A DNA stretch of 64,000 nt from Gammaproteobacteria bacterium (GCA_040183005.1 JAMPIW010000007.1:1826001-1890000), one strand, 5' to 3'. Shown: positions 16,414 to 26,699, counted from the first letter of the stretch. The notes: generated by a model from the letters alone, not told the origin. Made by a program: numbers and translations.

Positions 16414-18009
16414 TCAATGCCTGAAATGTCGCATCCCGGTGAATACCATGGCGATGCCATGTTCGTTAGCGGCATCGATCACCTCCTGGTCGCGCATTGA
16501 GCCACCCGGCTGGATGACGGCGGTTATACCCACTTCTGCGGCACTGTCCAGGCCATCGCGGAACGGGAAAAAGGCGTCGGAGGCCATTACTGAGTCTTTG
16601 ACCTTCAGCCCGGCGTCGGCGGCCTTGATGGCGGCGATGCGGGCGCTGTAGACGCGGCTCATCTGGCCGGCGCCGATGCCGATGGTCGTGTTGTCTTTGC
16701 AGTAGACGATGGCATTGGATTTGACGAACTTGGCGACCTTCCAGGCGAAGAGCAGATCACGCATTTCCTGTTCAGTGGGCGCGCGACGCGTGACCCATTT
16801 GAGATTGGCAAGATTAATCATCCCTACGTCACTGTCCTGCACTAACAGGCCGCCGGTGACGCGCTTGTAGTCCAATCCAGTCACGCGTTCGGCACCCCAT
16901 GTACCGGACGCCAGCACCCGCACGTTGCTTTTAGTCGCAAGAATCGGCAGGGCATCATCAAGCACGGCAGGGGCGATAATCACCTCAACGAACTGGCGTT
17001 CGATAATCGCCTTGGCAGTAGTGGCATCCAACGGCTGGTTGAAGGCGATGATCCCTCCAAAGGCGGAAGTGGGGTCGGTGGCATAGGCGCGATCATACGC
17101 CTCCAGCAATGTGGAGCCCAGCGCCACGCCGCACGGATTGGCGTGTTTGACAACGACACAGGCCGGGCCTTCGTTGAAGGATTTCACACACTCCAGCGCG
17201 GCATCGGTGTCGGCAATGTTATTGAATGAAAGCTCCTTACCCTGAATCTGGCGGGCGGTACTGATACTGGCCTCGCGCTGTTCGCGCTCGACGTAGAATG
17301 CAGCCCGCTGGTGCGGGTTTTCGCCATAGCGTAGATCCTGGGCCTTGGCGAATTGCACGCTGTAGGTACGCGGAAAACGACCGTGCTTGTGCCCTTCAGG
17401 GTACTCGCCATTGTCCTGCATCGCGCCAAAATAGTTGGCAATGGCGCCGTCATAGCGGGCAGTGTGTTCGAAAACCTTGACTGCCAACGAAAAGCGCGTT
17501 GCTGCGCTCACGGTAGCGTCGTTGGCATCCATCTCGGCCAGCACCTTATCGTAGTCGGCGGCGTCCACCACTACGGTGACAGCAGCATGATTCTTGGCAC
17601 TGGAACGCAGCATGGCAGGTCCACCGATATCGATGTTTTCAATTGCGTCTTCCAGCGTGCAGGCCGGATTGGCAACCGTCTTTTCGAAGGGGTAGAGATT
17701 CACTGCTACCAGGTCGATAGGGCCAATGCCGTGCCTCGCCATCACAGCGTCATCGACACCGCGCCGCCCCAGCAAACCACCGTGAATTTTTGGATGCAAG
17801 GTCTTGACGCGCCCGTCCATCATCTCGGGAAAGCCGGTGTAATCAGAGACCTCGATGACTGCAATGCCATTATCAGCGAGCAACTTGGCGGTACCGCCAG
17901 TGGAGAGAATTTCAACGCCGCGCTCACGCAAGCGGTGGGCAAAGTCGATGATGCCGGTTTTGTCGGATACGCTAATCAGCGCCCGTTTTATGGGGGTGTT
18001 GTTTTGCAT
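16414..18009 (-). CDS. purH: Bifunctional AICAR transformylase / IMP cyclohydrolase
   Basis: This 531-residue enzyme catalyses the last two steps of IMP synthesis. The IMP cyclohydrolase (MGS-like) domain covers about residues 1-200, with [11 protein letters not shown] at the N-terminus and GGTAKLL. The AICAR transformylase domain follows and includes [11 protein letters not shown] and [13 protein letters not shown]. The start at 18009 (MQNNTPIKR) fits the family; a TTG 18 bp upstream is possible. It lies downstream of dusB and fis on the same strand with a 153-bp gap. The adjacent 16172-16413 stretch holds only the chemoreceptor upstream region and a short AAAAGAC-type hairpin. Confidence 0.97.
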   Translation of the reverse strand: MQNNTPIKRALISVSDKTGIIDFAHRLRERGVEILSTGGTAKLLADNGIAVIEVSDYTGFPEMMDGRVKTLHPKIHGGLLGRRGVDDAVMARHGIGPIDLVAVNLYPFEKTVANPACTLEDAIENIDIGGPAMLRSSAKNHAAVTVVVDAADYDKVLAEMDANDATVSAATRFSLAVKVFEHTARYDGAIANYFGAMQDNGEYPEGHKHGRFPRTYSVQFAKAQDLRYGENPHQRAAFYVEREQREASISTARQIQGKELSFNNIADTDAALECVKSFNEGPACVVVKHANPCGVALGSTLLEAYDRAYATDPTSAFGGIIAFNQPLDATTAKAIIERQFVEVIIAPAVLDDALPILATKSNVRVLASGTWGAERVTGLDYKRVTGGLLVQDSDVGMINLANLKWVTRRAPTEQEMRDLLFAWKVAKFVKSNAIVYCKDNTTIGIGAGQMSRVYSARIAAIKAADAGLKVKDSVMASDAFFPFRDGLDSAAEVGITAVIQPGGSMRDQEVIDAANEHGIAMVFTGMRHFRH

Positions 18010-18162
18010 GGGATGATTGATTCTCAAATTTCGGAATAAAAAAATTTTTCGATTTTTGCCAAAAAGGAGCAGAGGTTTTTATCATTATTACCGCAGCACA
18101 ATTTCAAAGCCGCGTATCTCTTCTCGATATCCTCTGTGCCTCTGTGGCAAATTCAATAGGGA

Positions 18163-18444
18163 TCATTCCAGATTATATTGCTGTAGCTTCTTGCGCAGGG
18201 TACCGCGATTAATGCCGAGTATTTCCGCAGCCAGGCTCTGGTTGCCGCGTGCATGTTGCATCACTGCCGCCAGCAAGGGGCGCTCCACCTCGCTGATCAC
18301 CATCTGATAGAGGTCGCCAGAAGGAGCATGCCCGTCCAGGTCTTTGAAATAGCTCACCAGGGCGGCTTCGACACAACCAGACAGCGGTTTTTTGCGGCGT
18401 TCGTTTACAACGAATGCCGACGTTTCTGTTGGAGACATGCTCAT
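18163..18444 (-). CDS. fis: Nucleoid-associated DNA-binding protein Fis
   Basis: A 93-residue protein matching Fis along its length: an N-terminal flexible arm, the dimer helices (VEAALVSYFKDLDG) and a C-terminal helix-turn-helix (NQSLAAEILGINRGTLRKKL). Fis bends DNA and activates rRNA and tRNA promoters during fast growth. The start overlaps the dusB stop by 4 bp, preserving the dusB-fis operon typical of gammaproteobacteria and some betaproteobacteria. Downstream (18028-18162) is AT-rich with no clear terminator, so read-through to purH is possible. Confidence 0.96.
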   Translation of the reverse strand: MSMSPTETSAFVVNERRKKPLSGCVEAALVSYFKDLDGHAPSGDLYQMVISEVERPLLAAVMQHARGNQSLAAEILGINRGTLRKKLQQYNLE

Positions 18445-19427
18445 GCGGCCATCTCCAAGCCCATCTCCAGACGGTCGAAAAAGTCTCGCGTCACGGCGAG
18501 TTGTTGTTCGATGGTTTCCAGCTTGTTGACTTCATGACGGAACGCACCACCACCCGGCTGACCCTTGCTGTACCAGGAGATATGCTTGCGCGCCATGTGC
18601 ACGCCGGTGCGCTCGCCGTAGAACTCGTAGAGCCTGTGCAGGTGATTCATCATGATATGGCGTATCTCCGGCACCGAGGGATCGGGAAGCACTTCGCCGG
18701 TTTTCAGGAAATGATCGATAATGCGGAACAGCCACGGCCGCCCTTGCGCGGCACGACCGATCATAACGGCATCGGCGCCAGTATAGTCGAGCACGAACTT
18801 GGCCTTTTCAGGCGTGGTGATGTCGCCGTTGGCGATCACTGGAATATTGACAGCGGCCTTGATGGCGGCAATGCTGTCATATTCCGCATCCCCCGTGTAA
18901 CCGCAAGCACGGGTGCGGCCATGCACCGCCAGTGCCTGGACGCCGGCCTGCTCGGCGATACGCGCGATGGCTATGCCGTTGCGGTGGTTCTTGTCCCAGC
19001 CGGTGCGGATTTTGAGCGTTACCGGCACATTCACGGCAGCCACCACGGCATCGAGAATCCGTCCCACCAGCAACTCATCCTGCAACAACGCCGAACCGGC
19101 CATGACATTGCATACCTTCTTCGCCGGGCAGCCCATGTTGAGGTCGATGATCTGCGCGCCATTGTCCACGTTATAACGTGCGGCCTCGGCCATCATGGCA
19201 GGATCGGCCCCCGCAAGCTGCACCGATGTAGGCTCGGTCTCACCCTCGTGGTTGGAGCGACGCAAGGTCTTGGCGCTGCCCCACAGCAACGAGTTGGACG
19301 ACACCATTTCGGATACGGCCATGCCTGCACCCTGCTCCTTGCATAATTGCCGGAACGGGCGGTCTGTCACGCCTGCCATAGGGGCAAGCACCAGGTTATT
19401 AATGAGTTTGTACGGGCCGATCTGCAT
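18441..19427 (-). CDS. dusB: tRNA-dihydrouridine synthase B
   Basis: A 328-residue FMN enzyme that reduces uridines in the tRNA D-loop. Visible motifs include the N-terminal NNLVLAPMAGVTDRPFRQLC, the active-site block DLNMGCPAKKVC with the catalytic cysteine, TLKIRTGWD, and VIANGDITTPEKAKF for flavin phosphate binding. The C-terminal helical tRNA-binding domain follows. Position and 4-bp overlap with fis identify it as DusB rather than DusA or DusC. It is divergent from glcF, and the 190 bp between holds a GGGCGT/ACGCCC dyad and no other clear signal. Confidence 0.96.
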   Translation of the reverse strand: MQIGPYKLINNLVLAPMAGVTDRPFRQLCKEQGAGMAVSEMVSSNSLLWGSAKTLRRSNHEGETEPTSVQLAGADPAMMAEAARYNVDNGAQIIDLNMGCPAKKVCNVMAGSALLQDELLVGRILDAVVAAVNVPVTLKIRTGWDKNHRNGIAIARIAEQAGVQALAVHGRTRACGYTGDAEYDSIAAIKAAVNIPVIANGDITTPEKAKFVLDYTGADAVMIGRAAQGRPWLFRIIDHFLKTGEVLPDPSVPEIRHIMMNHLHRLYEFYGERTGVHMARKHISWYSKGQPGGGAFRHEVNKLETIEQQLAVTRDFFDRLEMGLEMAA

Positions 19428-19617
19428 AGTTTTTTGTGGGCGTGACGCCCTAATGATCGCGAAGTATAAGGTCGGAAATGATACCCCTTAAACAGCCATG
19501 GAGAAAGGGCAACCGCATGGGAAATCATGGCTGTTTCCTTAAAATTTAACCAGGATACCCCGAAAAATTCGTGCGATAATCACGTACAATATTGGTTTTA
19601 CAGAGAATTTTTTACTT

Positions 19618-20853
19618 GTGACGGATTTATTAAAACAAACCGACCTCTGCGTGAAATGCGGGCTGTGCCTGCCACACTGCCCCACGTACACCAAGACGCG
19701 CAACGAGGGTGAATCGCCGCGCGGGCGCATCGCCCTGATCGAGGGACTGGCGGGCGGGCGGCTGGCGCTGACGCCACGCCTGGAGGCGCATCTGGCAAGT
19801 TGCCTCACCTGCCGCGCCTGCGAGGACGTGTGCCCCTCCGGCGTGCGCTACGGGACGATCATCGACGCCGGGCGTGCACTCATAAAAAGCCAGCGGGAAC
19901 AGTCGACGCGCGAAGCAGCCATGTACGGGTTGATCGCCCGCAAGCCGCTGTTACGATTCGCCGCCAGGCTGCTGCGCTTCTACCAGCGCTCCGGCCTCCA
20001 ACGGCTGGCACGCGTGAGCGGTTTGGCGCGGCTCGCGGGCGCCGGGCGGCTGGACGCGCTGCTGCCACCTCTCCCGCCCGCCCCTGCCTGGCAGGACTAT
20101 TATCCGCCACGCGGCGAGAAACGCGGCACGGTGGCGCTGTTTACCGGATGCGTCGCCGAGGTGATGGACACGGCCACTCTGGGCGCGGCAATCCGCCTGC
20201 TGACCACCTGCGGCTACGGAGTTCACGTGCCGCGCACCCAGGTGTGCTGCGGGGCACTGCATCTGCACAATGGGCAACCTGCACAGGCGCGGCAACTGGC
20301 AGAAAAAAACCTTGCCGCATTCGCAGCACTGAAAGTGGACGCCGTGATCTCAGCCGCCAGCGGCTGCGGCGCGCAGCTTGCCGAATATGATCAGCTCATC
20401 CCCGACGATCAACGGACACAATCCTTCGCGCACTCGGTGCAGGATATCAGCCAATTTCTGACAGACATCACCTGGCCGGGGGATGTCACATTCTCGCCGC
20501 TCCTCAAACGGGTCGCAGTGCATGACCCGTGCAGCCTGCGCCACGTGCTGCATCAGCAAATCCCCCCCTATACCCTGCTGCGCAATATCCCCGGCATCGA
20601 ACTGATCCCCCTGCCGGGAAACACCCAATGCTGTGGCGCGGCGGGCGCCTACATGATCACCCAGCCTGTACTTGCCGACAGCTTGCGTAACGACAAACTG
20701 GAGGCGCTGAAGGCTGCGGGCGCGGAAATACTGGTCAGCTCCAACCTGGGCTGCGCCTTACATTTAGCGGCGGGGCTGCGCGCGGCTGGTAAAGATGTCG
20801 AAGTTATCCACCCTGTGACATTGCTAGCAAGACAGATGAACGTGGCAAAATAA
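19618..20853 (+). CDS. glcF: Glycolate oxidase iron-sulfur subunit
   Basis: A 411-residue electron-transfer subunit. Two ferredoxin-type clusters are encoded near the N-terminus ([14 protein letters not shown] and [14 protein letters not shown]). Two CCG domains follow ([16 protein letters not shown]), which bind further clusters. This matches GlcF of the GlcDEF glycolate oxidase. Glycolate arises from the Rubisco oxygenase reaction, so the gene fits an autotroph, as does the gph phosphatase at 33941. The glcD and glcE partners are not in the window. The start is GTG 19618. A related lactate or other 2-hydroxyacid oxidase subunit is the alternative. Confidence 0.85.
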   Translation: MTDLLKQTDLCVKCGLCLPHCPTYTKTRNEGESPRGRIALIEGLAGGRLALTPRLEAHLASCLTCRACEDVCPSGVRYGTIIDAGRALIKSQREQSTREAAMYGLIARKPLLRFAARLLRFYQRSGLQRLARVSGLARLAGAGRLDALLPPLPPAPAWQDYYPPRGEKRGTVALFTGCVAEVMDTATLGAAIRLLTTCGYGVHVPRTQVCCGALHLHNGQPAQARQLAEKNLAAFAALKVDAVISAASGCGAQLAEYDQLIPDDQRTQSFAHSVQDISQFLTDITWPGDVTFSPLLKRVAVHDPCSLRHVLHQQIPPYTLLRNIPGIELIPLPGNTQCCGAAGAYMITQPVLADSLRNDKLEALKAAGAEILVSSNLGCALHLAAGLRAAGKDVEVIHPVTLLARQMNVAK

Positions 20854-20912
20854 GCCCACGCCCGCCCTATCGCAGCTTGCCACGCACTACCGGACTCTTG
20901 TATCTTAATCCA

Positions 20913-21551
20913 ATGCGCCACTACTCCCCCATTGACAACCTGCTCATCAATCTCGACCAGGCAGTTCGCACCGTGTTCGGCAAACCGCAGGTCACCGAGC
21001 GCCCCAACCCCGCCGATGCTCATGAAGACCCCGTACTTTCCGAGGAAGAACGGCATCGCGCAGCGCGCCTGATGCGTGTCAATCACGCGGGCGAGGTTTC
21101 AGCGCAGGCGCTCTATCAGGGGCAGGCTCTCACCGCGAAATTGCCTGAGGTACGCGAAAAAATGGAACGCGCGGCACTGGAGGAGAACGATCATCTCGAC
21201 TGGTGCGAGGGACGCATCAAGGAACTGGGCAGCCACACCAGCGTGCTGAACCCGGCATGGTATGCAGGATCGTTCGCCATCGGCGCACTGGCAGGTGCAG
21301 CGGGCGACAAATGGAGCCTGGGATTCGTGGCGGAGACCGAGCACCAAGTGGTGAAGCATCTGGAAGATCACCTGCAACACCTGCCGCACCAAGACATGAA
21401 AAGCCGGGCGATACTTGAGCAGATGAAAGAGGATGAGGCCCACCATGCAACCGTCGCACTCGAAGCAGGCGGCGCGGCGTTGCCATGGCCGGTCAAAAAA
21501 CTGATGGCGCTTACTTCGCGCGTGATGACGTGGACAGCGTATCGAGCATAG
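20913..21551 (+). CDS. coq7: Demethoxyubiquinone hydroxylase (Coq7 type)
   Basis: A 212-residue di-iron hydroxylase of late ubiquinone synthesis. The ferritin-like ligand motifs are visible: [35 protein letters not shown] and [12 protein letters not shown]. An internal segment ([19 protein letters not shown]) fits the membrane-interface insertion. ATG 20913 starts the conserved domain; the 12 upstream codons are not conserved. It follows glcF by 59 bp on the same strand. It uses O2, which implies aerobic growth with ubiquinone. Confidence 0.94.
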   Translation: MRHYSPIDNLLINLDQAVRTVFGKPQVTERPNPADAHEDPVLSEEERHRAARLMRVNHAGEVSAQALYQGQALTAKLPEVREKMERAALEENDHLDWCEGRIKELGSHTSVLNPAWYAGSFAIGALAGAAGDKWSLGFVAETEHQVVKHLEDHLQHLPHQDMKSRAILEQMKEDEAHHATVALEAGGAALPWPVKKLMALTSRVMTWTAYRA

Positions 21552-21642
21552 CCTTGGTGTATGCCTACCACGTAGCGCGTACAGAATTATCCAGCATGCC
21601 CCCAACCATAAACAACCTCGCTGTTCCTAACAAGGGAAAATC

Positions 21643-23676
21643 ATGCGCATTGCACCCGAAGTATTGAGAAAAATCAGCCACCACGCCAGACATAATTTGA
21701 CATATATGATAATGGCAAGCGTGCTGGTCGGCATGATCATGCCGCGGCTGGCGGCGGCATTAACTCTACCGCCTGAGCAGGTCGCCCTAATCAAAGAGAC
21801 CATTTTTGAGGTGGTCATACCGAAGCCTGACGAAACAACCATTTCTTACGATCAGCCTATCAATTTTGATCTCATGCCTTATTCCTACCGAAAAGATAAG
21901 TACGTTTCCATTGGCACTGCCTTTGCTCTCCCCAACGGACTTGTGGCGACCGCCGCGCATGTGCTCAATCTGCACTCTCCAACTCTTTTTGGTGTCCCGA
22001 TGCTCCGTGACACCAAAGGCACTGTGTATGAGATCGACAAAATCGTTAAATACTCTACCCAGCGCGACTTCGCTGTATTTACCTTGAAAGATTACAAGCC
22101 AATCAAATCTTTAACGCCAACCCAGACGCCACACATTAACGAGCCCGTATTCGCGGTGGGCAACGCCTTGGGGGATGGCATCGTAATACGCGACGGAACA
22201 TACACTTCCGACACACCGGAAGATCGTGAGGGCGAGTGGAAATGGATACGCTTTTCTGCCGCAGCCTCACCCGGCAACAGTGGTGGACCCTTGCTGGATA
22301 AAAACGGCAACGTACTTGGCATTGTGATAGCCAAGTCGCCCAACGAAAATTTGAATTTTGCGCTGCCACTGAAAGAAGTCTTCAACGCACCTGACAATCT
22401 AGCGGTGATGAAGCGGTTGCAGACATACCAACTGCCCAATATGGATTTTTCAGACACAAACACATTCGAAATAAAAGTAGATCTTCCATTGCCACCCAAG
22501 GATCTCCAGCAGAAACTGCAACCCAGCAACGCCCAATTCTCATCGACCCAACTGGCGGCAATTTTCACACGCTATGGCGGCGACATCTTTCCCCGCGGAA
22601 AAAACGCGAGGAAACTCCTTTCCTCAACATTAACCGTTAAGGAGCCAACCTTGATCGCAAGACGCCCTGATGGTGACTGGGAGCCGCGCCAAGCAACACA
22701 GCTCTTTAAAAATGACTTGGGCGAGAATGGATTTGTCATTGGCGGAAAGATAAGCCCGGCTTATTATCTGGTTCGCCTGCGCAAACCGGACAGCGTGACC
22801 TTGCAAGACTTAATGGACGATTCGAAACTATTCATGGACCTGTACTTAAAGGCGTTCCCCATCAAAAGGGACATGGGTTACGAAACCAGGCGGGTCACCT
22901 CCCTGGGGCAGGCGCAACAAAGCCGATGGTTCCGCGATAACTACGGGCGAGCTTGGCAGGCGCAACGTTGGGACATCCCATTTCTCAATCGGCAATTGCT
23001 TGCTTACAGCTCGCCGACACCCGAAGGTTCTGTGATTCTGCTCTCTGTTCCGCCGGTTGAGGCTACGCCAGATTTCGAGAAAGACACAGAGGCCTTGGTG
23101 AATTTCATGTACTTCACGTATGGCGGCTCTATCAGTGATTGGAGTTCATTCATGAAGCTGCCGAAGCTGATGCCAACTCCACTGGACACGCTAAAGATTA
23201 ATTATGATGGCAAAGAATCGCTGTCCGTACATACAAATCAATTCACGTTCGAATGCACAGCTGACTGCATGTCCATCAGCCCGAAATCCCGCCTGGACGT
23301 TGGCTTTAATTTCGCCAACAACGATAATAAACCATCGCTTAACATTGGAGCGGTTGCTTTGTTCGAGTCCATCGGCGCGGACAAGACATTAGTTGTTTCT
23401 CGAGTACTTCAACCTGCAGAGGATTTGGGTGAAGAGTTCCGAAAACGCTGGCTGGATGTCTCAAACAGCACTACCCCTTACGATGGACGACCAATCATTG
23501 ACAATGGGCGCACGTCCATCCACAAGAATATTGGGTGCCATAGATATAAAGATAAGGCTAAAGCGGATGAGGAAAGCTGTTATGTAGCAGGCTACATCCA
23601 AAGCGGGGATCAAAACAAGGAGAGCTTCGAGCGTAAATTCGGGGCGCTAACCCAGCGTATCGTAGTGCTACCTTAG
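21643..23676 (+). CDS. Exported trypsin-like serine protease with unknown C-terminal region
   Basis: A 677-residue protein. An N-terminal signal or anchor segment (residues 18-40) is followed by an S1-type protease domain about 60-260 with the full triad: H106 (TAAHV), D142 (RDFAVF) and S213 (ASPGNSGGPL). There is no PDZ domain. The remaining about 400 residues match nothing I recognise; they contain tryptophan- and charge-rich stretches and a few cysteines near the C-terminus (FECTADCMS, IGCHRYKD, ESCYVAGY) that could form disulfides. CAAGGGA precedes the start. It stands alone between coq7 and the convergent speD. The substrate is unknown. Confidence 0.85.
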   Translation: MRIAPEVLRKISHHARHNLTYMIMASVLVGMIMPRLAAALTLPPEQVALIKETIFEVVIPKPDETTISYDQPINFDLMPYSYRKDKYVSIGTAFALPNGLVATAAHVLNLHSPTLFGVPMLRDTKGTVYEIDKIVKYSTQRDFAVFTLKDYKPIKSLTPTQTPHINEPVFAVGNALGDGIVIRDGTYTSDTPEDREGEWKWIRFSAAASPGNSGGPLLDKNGNVLGIVIAKSPNENLNFALPLKEVFNAPDNLAVMKRLQTYQLPNMDFSDTNTFEIKVDLPLPPKDLQQKLQPSNAQFSSTQLAAIFTRYGGDIFPRGKNARKLLSSTLTVKEPTLIARRPDGDWEPRQATQLFKNDLGENGFVIGGKISPAYYLVRLRKPDSVTLQDLMDDSKLFMDLYLKAFPIKRDMGYETRRVTSLGQAQQSRWFRDNYGRAWQAQRWDIPFLNRQLLAYSSPTPEGSVILLSVPPVEATPDFEKDTEALVNFMYFTYGGSISDWSSFMKLPKLMPTPLDTLKINYDGKESLSVHTNQFTFECTADCMSISPKSRLDVGFNFANNDNKPSLNIGAVALFESIGADKTLVVSRVLQPAEDLGEEFRKRWLDVSNSTTPYDGRPIIDNGRTSIHKNIGCHRYKDKAKADEESCYVAGYIQSGDQNKESFERKFGALTQRIVVLP

Positions 23677-23783
23677 CCTATTAATCCAGCGCAAGGGTTG
23701 CGTATTGGAGAAACGGGGGAGCTGCACAACAATCGTGAAAAATGTTTGCGGTCAAGCTCCCGCTGCTATAAAACCTAGAAGTC

Positions 23784-24599
23784 TTATACCCTCAACCCTT
23801 TCTTCAAGTTCCGCCCGTAAAAGATTTCGGCCATTTCGCGGCGCAACATTTTTTTGATCTTTTTACTCTCGGTGGGCAACAGATCTTTCTGCCCCGTGCC
23901 GAACAGGTAGTTGTCCAGATCAAACTCTTTCAGGATCATCTTGGTGTGAAAGATGTTTTCCTGATAGACATTCACGTCGATCATCTGATAACGATCACGG
24001 GTATCTTCGGACAAATAGTTCTGGATCGAATTGATCTTGTGGTCGATGTAGAGTTTTTTGCCGTTAATGTCACGGGTGAAGCCGCGCACCCGGTAGTCCA
24101 TGATAACGATGTCGGACTCAAAGCGATGGATGAGGTAGTTCAACGCCTTGAGCGGCGAAATACGCCCGCAGGTGGAAACATCAATGTCGGCGCGAAAGGT
24201 ACTGATACCGCTGACCGGGTGGCTCTCCGGGTAGGTATGCACAGTGATATGGCTTTTATCCAGATGCGCAACAACTGACTCGGGCAGTGGACCCGGCGCT
24301 TCGGAATTGGACAGATCCTGCGCAACCACCGGCTCCTCGGAGATGAGCATGGTAACGCTTGCCCCCTGCGGATCATAATCCTGATGGGCGACATTGAGGA
24401 TGTTGGCACCGATGATATTGGAAACATCGGTCAGGATTTGCGTTAGCCGCTCGGCGTTGTAGGCCTCGTCAATATATTCGATATACTCGCCACGCTGCTT
24501 GGGCGTCTTGGCGTAGCAAATGTCGTAGATATTGAAGCTCAACGACTTGGTAAGATTATTAAAGCCTTGCAGCTTGAGCTTTTTGAGTGGCTTTACCAC
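23784..24599 (-). CDS. speD: S-adenosylmethionine decarboxylase proenzyme (E. coli type)
   Basis: A 271-residue pyruvoyl enzyme that supplies decarboxylated SAM for spermidine synthesis. The self-cleavage site is K115-S116 in [13 protein letters not shown], giving a beta chain 1-115 and a pyruvoyl alpha chain. The catalytic cysteine region is VSTCGRIS (C144). Length and sequence match the long class 1A type of E. coli rather than the short archaeal or Bacillus form. The resulting methylthioadenosine would feed methionine salvage, of which mtnC is in this window. No speE is adjacent. The last 107 bases before the convergent protease contain a loose GGGAGCT/AGCTCCC hairpin. Confidence 0.95.
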   Translation of the reverse strand: MVKPLKKLKLQGFNNLTKSLSFNIYDICYAKTPKQRGEYIEYIDEAYNAERLTQILTDVSNIIGANILNVAHQDYDPQGASVTMLISEEPVVAQDLSNSEAPGPLPESVVAHLDKSHITVHTYPESHPVSGISTFRADIDVSTCGRISPLKALNYLIHRFESDIVIMDYRVRGFTRDINGKKLYIDHKINSIQNYLSEDTRDRYQMIDVNVYQENIFHTKMILKEFDLDNYLFGTGQKDLLPTESKKIKKMLRREMAEIFYGRNLKKGLRV

Positions 24600-24854
24600 G
24601 TCACATCCTCCCGCGATTTAGGAACCCGAAAGAGACCCCTAAAAATAGATAGCAGACCAGCGCACATCGCGCGGGAGCATCCCGTCTGCGCTAGCCAATC
24701 CTAAAACGGCGTATTATGCACTATTCTTACTGCCTTTTGTGAAGAACTGTTTCCTCGCACCCGGCATCAGTAATCCACCCCCCCTCCTTGTCGCAGAACT
24801 TGCCCGCCACCCCTCCTTTTGTTGCCATCACGTGAAAAGTTTCCGGCAAGAGGC

Positions 24855-24883
24855 TTGACATCCCAGAAAATAGGGAATAAATT
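24855..24883 (+). promoter_or_regulatory. Promoter upstream of the DUF5666 lipoprotein
   Basis: A perfect -35 TTGACA (24855-24860), a 17-bp spacer and -10 TAAATT (24878-24883) lie in the 341-bp gap between speD and the DUF5666 gene. The start codon is about 58 bp downstream of the -10. The rest of this gap (24600-24854) shows no gene or clear structure. Confidence 0.55.
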
Positions 24884-24886
24884 CCC
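24873..24886. promoter_or_regulatory. Perfect dyad overlapping the -10 (possible operator)
   Basis: GGGAAT-AA-ATTCCC is a perfect 6-bp inverted repeat with a 2-bp spacer. It covers the -10 of the promoter above, a typical repressor position. The regulator is unknown. Confidence 0.4.
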
Positions 24887-24940
24887 AAACAAGCCGACAA
24901 TGGCGACCGACCCACCGAACAGATACAAAAGGAGATCATC

Positions 24941-26212
24941 ATGAACATCAAAAACCTGGTTAGAGCAGTCACCGCCGCCGTGGCGGTACCCGCTATCGTC
25001 GCGTGCGGCGGAGGCGGCGGAGACCCGGCGCCAGGCACCGGGGGCAGCCCCACCGCCAGCAGAGGCCTCAGCCAGGGGCCTATCACTGGCTTCGGCAGCG
25101 TGTTCGTCAACGGGGTTGAGATCGAGATCCCGAGCGGAACACGCATTGAGGTGGAGGGCGAAAGCAAAACCGAGCAGGAGTTGCGCATCGGCATGATTGT
25201 GAAGGTCGAGTGGGAGAAGAATGCCAGCGGCAGAGCGGCGGCCAAGAGCATCAAATATGCCGACGATGTGCAGGGACCACTGCGAGACATTGATCCCGTG
25301 GCCGGCACGTTCACCGTGTTGAAGCAACGCGTGATTGTGGACCGGCTGACGAAATTTGAACTTGACGACTCAAGCACCCCCATCACCAGTCTTAACGCGT
25401 TAAAGGACGGCGATATCGTTGAAGTCAGCGGGCTAAGAGACGCCAGCGGCGCGATCCGCGCCACGCGCATCGAGGTCAAGACAGGAACATCGGCGTCGTC
25501 TGAATTCGAACTCAAGGGTATCGTCAGCAACTTCAATGGCTCGGCAATGACGTTTATGATCGGCACAACCAAAGTGAGCTATGTCACCGCCAATCAGGTT
25601 CCCGGCGGCACCTGGGGCGACACTGCATGCGCGGAGGTCAAGGGATCAATGCCTGGCGACACACTGGTTGCAGCCAGGATCAAACTGGATGACAGTTGCT
25701 CCTTGAGCGGCAGCATCAGCTCGGATTCGGAAGTCGAGGTCGAAGGCTATATCAGCGGCCTTAACGGCAGCGATTTCAAGGTCAACGGCCAGACGGTACG
25801 CGTGACCAGCACCACCGGCTATAAAATGGGAGACCAGTCCGCCGACGCGAGCATGCTCAAGAACGATGCCCGCATCGAAGCCGAAGGGTTTATCGGCAGC
25901 GACGGCATACTGGTGGCGAAAAAGGTATCTTTCAAACTGGGTAGCGACGATCACAGCAAGGGAGGCGATGATTCATCCAGCCCTTACAAGGAAACCAAGG
26001 GCCGGGTAAGCGTCACCCCGTCGAACGGCACGGTTACGATCACGAATAGCGCCGGCACGATAAGCATAACCGTCAACAGCTCAACCATTCTTGAAGACGG
26101 CATCAAGCTCAACCTGAGCAATCTTGGCACAGGACAAGGCATTAAAGTCTATTACCGTGAGCAGGAAGGCAAGCGCATCGCCATCCGCATCAAACTGGAA
26201 GATTCGGTGTAA
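24941..26212 (+). CDS. DUF5666 repeat lipoprotein
   Basis: A 423-residue exported lipoprotein. The signal peptide ends in lipobox AIVAC with the lipidated C22, then a glycine- and proline-rich linker. Several DUF5666 beta-barrel-like repeats (OB-like, with phrases such as GSVFVNGVEIE, VEVSGLRDASGAIRATRIEV and VEVEGYISGLNGSDFKVNGQ) fill the rest. DUF5666 proteins are common in environmental proteobacteria and have no known activity. A strong AAGGAG (24929-24934) precedes the start. It is monocistronic, ending in a clear terminator at 26258. Placement on the outer membrane is inferred from the lipobox. Confidence 0.85.
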   Translation: MNIKNLVRAVTAAVAVPAIVACGGGGGDPAPGTGGSPTASRGLSQGPITGFGSVFVNGVEIEIPSGTRIEVEGESKTEQELRIGMIVKVEWEKNASGRAAAKSIKYADDVQGPLRDIDPVAGTFTVLKQRVIVDRLTKFELDDSSTPITSLNALKDGDIVEVSGLRDASGAIRATRIEVKTGTSASSEFELKGIVSNFNGSAMTFMIGTTKVSYVTANQVPGGTWGDTACAEVKGSMPGDTLVAARIKLDDSCSLSGSISSDSEVEVEGYISGLNGSDFKVNGQTVRVTSTTGYKMGDQSADASMLKNDARIEAEGFIGSDGILVAKKVSFKLGSDDHSKGGDDSSSPYKETKGRVSVTPSNGTVTITNSAGTISITVNSSTILEDGIKLNLSNLGTGQGIKVYYREQEGKRIAIRIKLEDSV

Positions 26213-26218
26213 GGGAGC

Positions 26219-26243
26219 GTAGGGTGCGCACGGCGCACCCTAC
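26219..26243. repeat. GTAGGGTGCG palindromic repeat, copy B (short)
   Basis: GTAGGGTGCG and CGCACCCTAC are separated by only 5 bases, a minimal form of the repeat seen at 9883 and 29582. It starts 7 bases after the DUF5666 stop codon. Confidence 0.65.
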
Positions 26244-26257
26244 AAACGAACAACAAC

Positions 26258-26292
26258 TACGGCGGGCCATGGAAGGCTCGCCGTATTTTTTT
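26258..26292 (+). terminator. Rho-independent terminator of the DUF5666 gene
   Basis: An 11-bp stem TACGGCGGGCC (26258-26268) with GGCTCGCCGTA (26275-26285), loop ATGGAA, one G-T pair, then seven T residues (26286-26292). The T run touches the stop codon of the convergent VOC gene. Confidence 0.9.
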
Positions 26293-26695
26293 ACGGCCGT
26301 GAACCCGCTATTGGCGGGTGATAAATCATCTGCACCGTACTTCCATCCGGGTCCAGACAATAAAAACTGCGTGCGCCATCGCGGTGGGTGCGCGGCGCGG
26401 TTTTCATCGGCACGTCATGGGCGTGAAGAAAGTCATACCAGACATCCACCTCTTGCGGGGACTCAATAATAAACCCAATATGATCGAGACGTTGCGGGCC
26501 ATCCGGCGCGAATCCCGCCGGGGCGCGATGCAGCGCGAGGTTGTCATTACCCGACGTGAGATAAACATTGTCCGGGTCAGGGCGCCATTCCACCGTCATG
26601 CACAGCAAGTCCACATAAAAATGTTCGCAGGCCTCCAGGTCTTTCACAAACAGGGCGACATGGCGCATACCGGCAGTGGGTTTAGGCCTGATCAT
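26291..26695 (-). CDS. VOC (glyoxalase/dioxygenase superfamily) protein
   Basis: A 134-residue two-module VOC protein: MRHVALFVKDLEACEHFYVD opens the first beta-alpha-beta-beta-beta unit and LDHIGFIIESPQEVDVWYDF the second. Metal-binding candidates are the histidine of RHVALF, the histidine of LDHIGF and a glutamate-like position near the end (STVQMIYHP), so the usual final acidic ligand is not obvious. The substrate is unknown; lactoylglutathione lyase activity should not be assumed. ATG 26695 was chosen because it lies 4 bp after the OsmC stop; a longer frame upstream is arginine-rich and overlaps OsmC. Probably co-transcribed with the OsmC gene. Confidence 0.85.
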   Translation of the reverse strand: MIRPKPTAGMRHVALFVKDLEACEHFYVDLLCMTVEWRPDPDNVYLTSGNDNLALHRAPAGFAPDGPQRLDHIGFIIESPQEVDVWYDFLHAHDVPMKTAPRTHRDGARSFYCLDPDGSTVQMIYHPPIAGSRP

Positions 26696-26699
26696 CGCG

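Noticed and set aside
18414..19346. A 310-codon plus-strand frame opposite dusB, and similar frames opposite sulP (13602-14450) and trpD (29578-30543)
   Set aside because: All are antisense to well-conserved genes and lack recognisable domains.
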